8,879 nucleotides of DNA from Acidobacteriota bacterium. Its GTDB lineage: Bacteria; Acidobacteriota; Terriglobia; Terriglobales; Acidobacteriaceae. The DNA lies in contig JAJXXG010000374.1 in the NCBI GenBank assembly GCA_021781255.1, positions 1 through 8,879 on the forward strand, read 5' to 3'. Shown here one piece after another: positions 1 to 6,202 of the stretch. Both the position numbers and the translations under genes were made by a program. The notes under the pieces were generated by a model, which saw nothing but the letters and a program-made list of their open reading frames with translations, was not told the DNA's origin and searched no databases. Positions within the stretch are counted from its first letter, which is position 1. Every line of letters starts with the position of its first letter.

Positions 1-236
1 AAATGACCTGGTTGCAGTACCGCGACGGAAGATTTACGGGGCCAATGGCCACTTGGTTTGAAGTCAACGCGATTCCTTCCACTTTTTCCATCGATGCCGA
101 CGGCGTGCTCGAAGATCAGCACGTGGGCGACGAAGCCATTGAAGGCAAATTGAAGAAGATGATTGCGCAGGCAGCCGAACTTGCGAACCGCAAGCCTGCG
201 CTTGCTGCCAGCCAGTCTGCCGGAAGCAGAAACTGA
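1..236 (+). CDS. Thioredoxin-like (TlpA / AhpC-TSA type) protein, 3' end only
   Basis: Only the last part of the gene is present. The reading frame is open from the window edge and the first two bases finish an upstream codon, so the ATG at 3 is probably internal. The visible 77 residues look like the C-terminal half of a thioredoxin fold. A segment NAIPSTFSIDADG holds the cis-proline (IPST) that faces the active site in this family, followed by a beta hairpin and a final amphipathic helix (IEGKLKKMIAQAAEL). The catalytic CxxC or peroxidatic cysteine would lie upstream and cannot be seen, so thiol reductase and peroxiredoxin-like roles cannot be told apart. The protein ends in an Ala/Ser-rich tail and a TGA at 234-236. 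No T-rich terminator hairpin follows. Fold assignment is fairly secure; exact function is not. Confidence 0.7.
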   Translation, partial: MTWLQYRDGRFTGPMATWFEVNAIPSTFSIDADGVLEDQHVGDEAIEGKLKKMIAQAAELANRKPALAASQSAGSRN

Positions 237-275
237 GGCTCCCAATCCATTTTTGGCAAGTCGTTCCCTGAACGG

Positions 276-290
276 AGGGTGCAAAACCCT
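276..290. repeat. Short hairpin AGGGT-gcaaa-ACCCT between genes
   Basis: A five-base inverted repeat (276-280 with 286-290) with a five-base loop lies 40 bases after the thioredoxin-like stop codon. It has no T run on either side, so it is not a convincing intrinsic terminator. The preceding bases 267-277 (CCTGAACGGAG) recur at 8787-8797 inside another repeat-like element. The rest of 237-306 shows nothing else I can name. Confidence 0.25.
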
Positions 291-318
291 ACCACACCGC
301 GCCTATCTTGCACAAGAC

Positions 319-347
319 TTGCAATTCTCGGCGCCGAGCCATACTAT
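319..347 (+). promoter_or_regulatory. Sigma-70-type promoter for the 6S-like RNA
   Basis: TTGCAA (319-324) and TACTAT (342-347) are separated by exactly 17 bases. This predicts transcription starting near 354. That base coincides with the outermost pair of the terminal stem of the downstream RNA, so promoter and structure support each other. A direct repeat CTTGCA at 307-312 and 318-323, spaced 11 bases, overlaps the -35 element and could be a regulator site (inference). Confidence 0.6.
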
Positions 348-353
348 CCGCAT

Positions 354-548
354 TAGAAACCGGCCTGCAAAGCAGGTGGGTGGTCAACGCTGGTTGAACC
401 AACATTCAATGAACAGGGGCTCGACTCGAATAATCGGTTCTGTGTGCCGTGTCCGCCAGTCCGGAATGCCTAATGAACCGCGGGGAGCTCCACCGTCTTA
501 GGACGGGTTCACCAGCGCATTGCTCACGGCCCAGTGGGCCGGATTCTA
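354..548 (+). ncRNA. ssrS: Candidate 6S RNA (rod-shaped RNA polymerase-binding RNA)
   Basis: Hand folding gives one nested rod about 195 nt long, the usual 6S size. Terminal stem: 354-358 with 544-548, an A.A mismatch, then CCGGCC 360-365 with GGCCGG 537-542. Further in: 376-380 with 523-527; CGCTGG 388-393 with CCAGCG 512-517; and after a single bulged T, TGAACC 395-400 with GGTTCA 506-511. A central bubble follows, with 5' strand 401-415 and 3' strand 492-505; the 3' strand can itself form CGTC-TTAG-GACG, a small hairpin known from 6S consensus structures. The apical arm has GGGGCTC 416-422 with GAGCTCC 485-491, CGGTTC 435-440 with GAACCG 475-480, and a tip at 452-465. 6S RNA imitates an open promoter and holds the housekeeping RNA polymerase in stationary phase. 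Identification is by architecture only, with no primary-sequence match. An unrelated structured RNA remains possible. Confidence 0.6.
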
Positions 549-663
549 CCTCTCTTGAGAGTCCGGCTCTCAATTCCGCTCCTGTGAAGTCTTTCCTGCC
601 CTCAATCCACGCTTAGCTTCCATAGCATCCTTCGCGCTCGCTTGCTGGCCTGCCGTCTCGCTG
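549..663. other. Spacer between the RNA gene and lgt
   Basis: No coding potential is visible. Two mutually exclusive small hairpins follow the RNA: CTCT 550-553 with AGAG 558-561, and GAGAG 557-561 with CTCTC 567-571. Neither is followed by a T run, so the 3' end of the upstream RNA is probably made by processing or factor-dependent termination (inference). GCCGGA 538-543 can also pair with TCCGGC 562-567, competing with the terminal stem of the RNA. The remainder shows nothing I can name. Confidence 0.3.
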
Positions 664-669
664 TATCCT
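642..669 (+). promoter_or_regulatory. Possible promoter giving a leaderless lgt transcript
   Basis: TTGCTG (642-647) and TATCCT (664-669) are 16 bases apart. The -10 ends only 7 bases before the ATG at 677, so transcription would start at or next to the start codon. No Shine-Dalgarno-like sequence lies before this ATG, which agrees with leaderless initiation. The boxes are only moderate matches. Confidence 0.4.
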
Positions 670-676
670 GTCTCAA

Positions 677-1549
677 ATGCATCCAGTTCTCTTTCACATT
701 GGCTCAGTTCTCATCCCCTCCTACGGCGCCGCCGCTGCGCTCGGTGTGCTGCTGGCGCTCGCCCTCACACAGCGCACCGCGCGCATCATGCGCCTTGACC
801 CTGCCAAGGTGTGGAATCTCTGCATCCTGAGCCTCTTTGCGGCGCTCGCCTGCGCGCGACTGCTGCTGGTGGCCGCCAACTGGAGCGCACTGCGCTCACA
901 CCCTGTTTGGCTGCTGGGCCTGGCGATTGTGCATCATCCTCTGTTGGCAGGCGTGGGCGCTCTGGCAGGCGCCGGTTGTGCGGCACTGTACGCGCGCTCA
1001 AAGAAACTTCCCTTCCGTGCTACGGCTGACGCGCTCGCGCCGCCTCTGGCTCTGGGACTCGCCTTCGAACAATTGGGCGCGCTGGCGGCGGGGTCAGGCT
1101 TCGGCACCGAAGCTGGACCAGGCGTGCACTGGGCCGTCACCTACACCAATCCCTTGGCCGCAATTTGGAGCGGCGCGCCGCTCGGCATTCCGCTGCATCC
1201 TGTGCAGGCATATGCGGCGATGGCGTTCCTTGCGATCGGCGTTCTGCTCTTTGTCTGGTTGCCTCTGCAACGTCGGCAGGGCGATGTGGCTGGCCTGTGG
1301 CTGATGGGAACCGGCGTTGCCATCTATCTGACCGAACTGTGGCGCGACCCGGAGGGCCGCGCTTCGTTGTTCCAGGGCGCAATCGATGGGCCGCAGATTG
1401 CCGCCGTTGTGCTGCTTATCGCCGGCGCGCTTGTGCTGCGCGAGCGCACACGCTCGCAAAGCGCCGCTCCAAATACGGTTCCCGGCGCTGTTCCAGACGC
1501 AATCTCAGGCCGCGCTGCGCAAACCGGCGAAAGCCGGGAATCCTCATGA
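677..1549 (+). CDS. Lgt-like (prolipoprotein diacylglyceryl transferase family) membrane protein, degenerate active site
   Basis: A polytopic inner-membrane protein of 290 aa. The start is fixed by the family N-terminus MHPVLFHIGSVLIPSYG, close to the classical Lgt beginning. True Lgt transfers diacylglycerol from phosphatidylglycerol to the lipobox cysteine of prolipoproteins. Family landmarks retained are LHPVQAYAAM (about 173-182, like RHPxQLYEA) and the late GLWLMGTGVAIYLTELWRDPEG block (206-227). The canonical signatures are altered. The HGG motif reads HHPLLAG (86-92). GRxGNFINGE reads EQLGALAAGS (131-140), losing its Arg and Asn residues. The Arg of the FRxxVExxR block is replaced, although E220 and R223 remain. 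The last 35 residues are a polar, Ala/Ser-rich cytoplasmic tail. It overlaps the next gene by ATGA, so the two are probably co-transcribed and translationally coupled. Membership of the family is likely; Lgt activity is doubtful. The alignment was made by eye. Confidence 0.75.
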   Translation: MHPVLFHIGSVLIPSYGAAAALGVLLALALTQRTARIMRLDPAKVWNLCILSLFAALACARLLLVAANWSALRSHPVWLLGLAIVHHPLLAGVGALAGAGCAALYARSKKLPFRATADALAPPLALGLAFEQLGALAAGSGFGTEAGPGVHWAVTYTNPLAAIWSGAPLGIPLHPVQAYAAMAFLAIGVLLFVWLPLQRRQGDVAGLWLMGTGVAIYLTELWRDPEGRASLFQGAIDGPQIAAVVLLIAGALVLRERTRSQSAAPNTVPGAVPDAISGRAAQTGESRESS

Positions 1550-2745
1550 GCGCCCTGCGCATGATCGATGTGCCCGCCGAAGCGCAGGGCCGGCGCCTTG
1601 ATGCTTTCCTCGCCGCGCAACTTGAAGGTGTGAGCCGTTCGCGTGTGCAACTGCTCATCGAGCAGGGCGATGTATTGGTCGATAGTGGACAGGGGGAGCA
1701 ACGGCAGAAACCTTCGCTGAAGCTGCGCGGCGGCGAGCGCATCGCCATCACCGGCGAGCCGCATCCCGCGCCGCTGAAAGCCATTCCTGAAGCGATTCCT
1801 CTCGACGTAGTCTACGAAGATGCCGGCCTGGCCGTGGTGAACAAGCCGGCCGGCATGATGGTGCACGCAGGCTCAGGAAAGAATGACAATGCGCGCAGCC
1901 GGGGAACGCTGGTGAACGCATTGTTGCACCGCTTTAAAGCGCTCTCCTCAACGGGTGGCGAGCTGCGTCCCGGCATTGTGCACCGGCTCGATAAGAGCAC
2001 CAGCGGGCTGATCGTCGTGGCCAAGAACGACCGCGCCCATGCGGCACTGAGCGCAATGTTTGCCGGTCGCCACATTCAAAAAACCTATATAGCGCTTGTT
2101 CAGGGCACGGTGGCGCGCGAGAATGGCACCATCAGCGCCGCGGTCAGCCGCGACCAGGTGCGGCGCACCCGTATGACCACGCGACCCGGCGCAAATGCCC
2201 GCACAGCGGTCTCGCACTATGAAGTCATGCGCCGCATGGTGACTCGCTTTGGTAAATTCACCTTGCTCCGGGTACGCATCGAGACCGGCCGCACCCACCA
2301 GATCCGTGTGCACATGGCCTCGATCGGGCACCCTGTAGTGGGAGATACGCTCTACGGCGGCGCGGCGCAACTCACCTCGCAACTCACTTCGCAACTCAAT
2401 GATCAGCAGGCCCGAGATGCCTCGCCCTCCCGTACCGCAAAGTTGAAAACCGTGGCCCCCCCCAACCGGGCCCCCCAGGAAGCGGCCTTTGCTTCCTTGG
2501 GGGGTAGCGACAGGTCTTCGTCGCTGGGGTGTAAAGCTGCCCCGGAAACACTCCGTCTGGGACGCAACTTTCTCCACGCGGCCAGGCTCGAATTCGCCCA
2601 TCCACTCACAGGAAAGCCGCTCGAGCTTGAGGCGCCGCTGCCAGAGGAACTGACTGCCTTTCTGAGCCGGCTTGAAGCGGCAGCGGTTCCAGTTACCTTC
2701 GGCACCAGCGAGCGCCATCGGCGCAAAACCCCCAGGAGCGCATGA
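1546..2745 (+). CDS. RluA-family 23S rRNA pseudouridine synthase with S4 domain
   Basis: The 399-aa product converts specific uridines in RNA, most likely 23S rRNA, to pseudouridine. An N-terminal S4 RNA-binding domain (about 16-70, RLDAFLAAQL...SRSRVQLLIEQGDVLV) precedes the catalytic domain. NKPAGMMVHAG (99-109) and HRLDKSTSG (146-154) are RluA/RluD hallmarks, with catalytic Asp149. GRTHQIRVHMASIGHPVVGD (248-267) is the other family block. The ATG overlaps the lgt stop as ATGA, with a weak GGGA upstream. A second ATG at 1561 is possible but lacks a ribosome site. Between DTLYGG (267-272) and FLHAARLEF (342-350) lies an extra 65-70 residues of low-complexity and palindrome-encoded sequence, which the family normally does not have at that length. 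The frame stays open through it and the C-terminal strand (LTGKPLELEAPLP) follows normally, so the gene looks functional. RluD versus RluC-type specificity cannot be decided. Confidence 0.9.
   Translation: MSALRMIDVPAEAQGRRLDAFLAAQLEGVSRSRVQLLIEQGDVLVDSGQGEQRQKPSLKLRGGERIAITGEPHPAPLKAIPEAIPLDVVYEDAGLAVVNKPAGMMVHAGSGKNDNARSRGTLVNALLHRFKALSSTGGELRPGIVHRLDKSTSGLIVVAKNDRAHAALSAMFAGRHIQKTYIALVQGTVARENGTISAAVSRDQVRRTRMTTRPGANARTAVSHYEVMRRMVTRFGKFTLLRVRIETGRTHQIRVHMASIGHPVVGDTLYGGAAQLTSQLTSQLNDQQARDASPSRTAKLKTVAPPNRAPQEAAFASLGGSDRSSSLGCKAAPETLRLGRNFLHAARLEFAHPLTGKPLELEAPLPEELTAFLSRLEAAAVPVTFGTSERHRRKTPRSA
2368..2403 (+). repeat. 12-bp tandem repeat inside the RluA-type gene
   Basis: Two copies differing by one base (CAACTCACCTCG at 2368-2379, CAACTCACTTCG at 2380-2391) and a partial third (2392-2403) encode QLTSQLTSQLND. 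The repeat marks the left edge of the extra segment in the pseudouridine synthase. Because the unit is a multiple of three, copy number changes would keep the frame. Confidence 0.8.
2457..2543. repeat. Palindromic repeat-like insert in the RluA-type coding region
   Basis: Three hairpins follow one another. CCCCCCAGGAAGC (2471-2483) faces GCTTCCTTGGGGGG (2491-2504) across a 7-base loop with one bulged base. AGCGAC (2506-2511) faces GTCGCT (2520-2525). GGGG (2526-2529) faces CCCC (2540-2543). The segment is non-conserved relative to the RluA family and stays in frame. It resembles an intergenic palindromic element that has landed in a surface loop; whether it is repeated elsewhere in the genome cannot be seen here. 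Confidence 0.6.
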
Positions 2746-2757
2746 CTCCGTTCCGAT

Positions 2758-2766
2758 TGTTAAAAT
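2758..2766 (+). promoter_or_regulatory. Extended -10 promoter (TGT-TAAAAT) for the VWA gene
   Basis: TG-N-TAAAAT at 2758-2766 lies in the 30-base gap between the RluA-type gene and the VWA gene. No good -35 is present at the expected place (2738-2743 reads GCGCAT), but an extended -10 can act without one. It ends 9 bases before the ATG, giving a leader of very few bases. Read-through from the upstream operon is equally possible. Confidence 0.35.
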
Positions 2767-2775
2767 GAGAAAGTC

Positions 2776-3831
2776 ATGACCAGATATCTCTTCTCGTCTC
2801 AGACGGGTCCGCATCCGGGCAGCAGGCATCTCGTATGCCTCGCACTGGCGGCGGCATTTCCTCTAGCAGCGGCGCTTGCCCAGCAACCAGCGCGAAATGC
2901 GGGCGCTGCGCCACCCCAACCTCCTGCCCAAGCCGCTGTGCAGCCGGAGATACAAGGTGCAGCGCAGCCAGGCGCCGCGCCGTCCGATGTGAGCGCACCA
3001 ACCTATCACATCGGCGTCAACGAAGTCAGCCTCATCTTCACCGTCACTGACAGGCATGGCCACTACATTCCCAACCTCAACCAGAGCGACTTCGCCCTTC
3101 TCGACAACCAGAGAGCGCCGGAAAGGGTTAATTCGTTTCACCAGCAGATCAATCTGCCCTTGCGCGTGGGCCTTGTCATCGACGCCAGCTCCTCCATCCG
3201 TTCCCGCTTTCAGTTTGAGCAGCAGTCGGCCACCGAGTTTCTGCTGCAAGTGCTCAAGGCGCGCAGCGACCGCGCCTTCGTTATGGGATTCGATGTGACG
3301 CCGACGATCACCGCCGACTGGACCAACGATCAGGACGCTCTGGAAACGGGCGTCAACAAACTGAGCCCCGGCGGGGGAACCGCGCTCTTCGACGCCGTAT
3401 ATACTGCCTGCCGCAACAAGATGCTCACTGAGCGCGGGCCGGAACCGGTGCGCAAAGCCATCATCCTCATCTCCGACGGCGATGACAACCAGAGCCGCGT
3501 CTACCTTCCCGAAGCCATCAAGGAATGCGAGCGCGCCGAAACCATCATCTACGCCATCAGCACCAACTGGACGCCTAGCCGCGGTGCCGGCGATAAGGTC
3601 CTGGCCCAACTGGCAGAAGAGACCGGCGGCGAGGTCTTCTGGCCTCCATCGGTGCAAGACATGGCAACAAGCTTCAAAAACATCCAGGAGGAGCTGCGCA
3701 GCCAGTACGCGCTTGTCTATACGCCTGCCGATTTCAAGACCGATGGCGCCTATCGAACGATCTATCTCTATTGCTATGATCGGCGCTACCAGGTACGCGC
3801 CAAGAAGGGCTATTTCGCAACGGGGCAGTAA
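2776..3831 (+). CDS. Secreted VWFA-related protein of the acidobacterial type
   Basis: A 351-aa exported protein. A signal peptide occupies about residues 16-35 (RHLVCLALAAAFPLAAALA, cleavage before QQ), although its n-region is unusually long. An Ala/Pro/Gln-rich linker follows (36-75), then a short beta domain (about 78-125) and a von Willebrand A domain (about 128-310). The metal-ion adhesion site looks complete: DASSS (136-140), the Thr of GGGTALFDAV (T202) and the Asp of SDGDD (D234). The segment YTPADFKTDGAYRTIYL and the ending KKGYFA match the tail of the acidobacterial VWFA-related family, which is expanded in these genomes. Such domains bind protein ligands or metals; no partner or enzymatic role is known from the sequence. 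MTRYLF at 2776 is the only start that gives the full signal peptide. The bases before it (GAGAAAG) make a weak ribosome site. Confidence 0.85.
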   Translation: MTRYLFSSQTGPHPGSRHLVCLALAAAFPLAAALAQQPARNAGAAPPQPPAQAAVQPEIQGAAQPGAAPSDVSAPTYHIGVNEVSLIFTVTDRHGHYIPNLNQSDFALLDNQRAPERVNSFHQQINLPLRVGLVIDASSSIRSRFQFEQQSATEFLLQVLKARSDRAFVMGFDVTPTITADWTNDQDALETGVNKLSPGGGTALFDAVYTACRNKMLTERGPEPVRKAIILISDGDDNQSRVYLPEAIKECERAETIIYAISTNWTPSRGAGDKVLAQLAEETGGEVFWPPSVQDMATSFKNIQEELRSQYALVYTPADFKTDGAYRTIYLYCYDRRYQVRAKKGYFATGQ

Positions 3832-3886
3832 CCGTTGCAGCGCAGGCTCGGCATCCTGTCGCCAAACCTGGTTCTTGCTTTGAGAG

Positions 3887-3909
3887 AGCGCGGCCGTCGC
3901 CGCGCTTTT
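3887..3909 (+). terminator. Intrinsic terminator after the VWA gene
   Basis: A perfect 8-bp stem AGCGCGGC (3887-3894) with GCCGCGCT (3899-3906) and a CGTC tetraloop is followed directly by a T run (TTTT counting the last stem base) and a pyrimidine-rich stretch. It lies 56 bases after the VWA stop and is oriented to end transcription before the convergent ligA gene. On the minus strand no T run follows. Confidence 0.75.
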
Positions 3910-3944
3910 CCTGCTTCTGCTGTTGCTCACGAAGCCGCTCCTCA

Positions 3945-3981
3945 CGCAGCACTTGCCCCCGATCCAGAAGTGAGTGCTGCG
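3945..3981 (-). terminator. Inverted repeat just after ligA, possible terminator
   Basis: CGCAGCACT (3945-3953) and AGTGCTGCG (3973-3981) form a perfect 9-bp stem with a 19-base loop, 8 bases beyond the ligA stop. There is no T run in the ligA direction, so it may act as a 3'-end stabilising hairpin or a factor-dependent stop instead of an intrinsic terminator. Confidence 0.35.
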
Positions 3982-3989
3982 GGAATGGA

Positions 3990-6115
<2,126 letters not shown>

Positions 6116-6150
6116 TGTCTCAAAACGGAGGCTTCAGCACGAACAGCGGG

Positions 6151-6195
6151 TGCCCCATCCTTGCCGCGTACTTGTCTCTGCGGCAAGGGTGCGAT
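6151..6195. repeat. Intergenic palindromic element between the M3 peptidase gene and ligA
   Basis: CATCCTTGCCGC (6156-6167) pairs with GCGGCAAGGGTG (6180-6191) over 12 pairs including one G.U, with a 12-base loop. It starts 12 bases after the M3 peptidase stop on the minus strand. There is no T run, so intrinsic termination is doubtful. The core GGGTGCCCCATCC resembles a class of intergenic palindromes I associate with acidobacterial genomes (recollection, unverified). It may serve as a 3'-end stabiliser for the peptidase mRNA. Confidence 0.55.
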
Positions 6196-6202
6196 AGCAC
6201 GC

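Noticed and set aside
267..277. CCTGAACGGAG shared with 8787-8797
   Set aside because: An 11-base match is too short to call a repeat copy, and the flanking bases differ.
163..501. Possible small protein gene (112 codons) across the intergenic region
   Set aside because: It has no ribosome site or family signal, it starts inside the thioredoxin-like gene, and it crosses the promoter and the structured RNA.
354..548. Riboswitch, RNase P RNA, SRP RNA or tmRNA as an identity for the structured RNA
   Set aside because: I found none of the conserved cores of these RNAs: no GAGGAAAGTCC of RNase P, no GGAAGCAGCC of SRP, no tRNA-like end of tmRNA, and no TPP, FMN, SAM or cobalamin boxes. It also has its own closed terminal stem and is separated from lgt.
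1165..1545. Upstream extension of the RluA frame
   Set aside because: The frame is open to 1165 but this part overlaps the Lgt-like gene and reads as a Cys/Arg-rich shadow. The S4 domain and the ATGA overlap support the start at 1546.
1948..2829. Minus-strand open frame opposite the RluA-type gene (293 codons)
   Set aside because: It is a shadow of the pseudouridine synthase frame, and its translation has no family features.
2863..3945. Long open frame on the minus strand opposite the VWA gene (360 codons)
   Set aside because: It mirrors a well-supported coding gene in GC-rich DNA, its translation shows no recognisable domain, and the plus-strand product has a full signal peptide and metal site.
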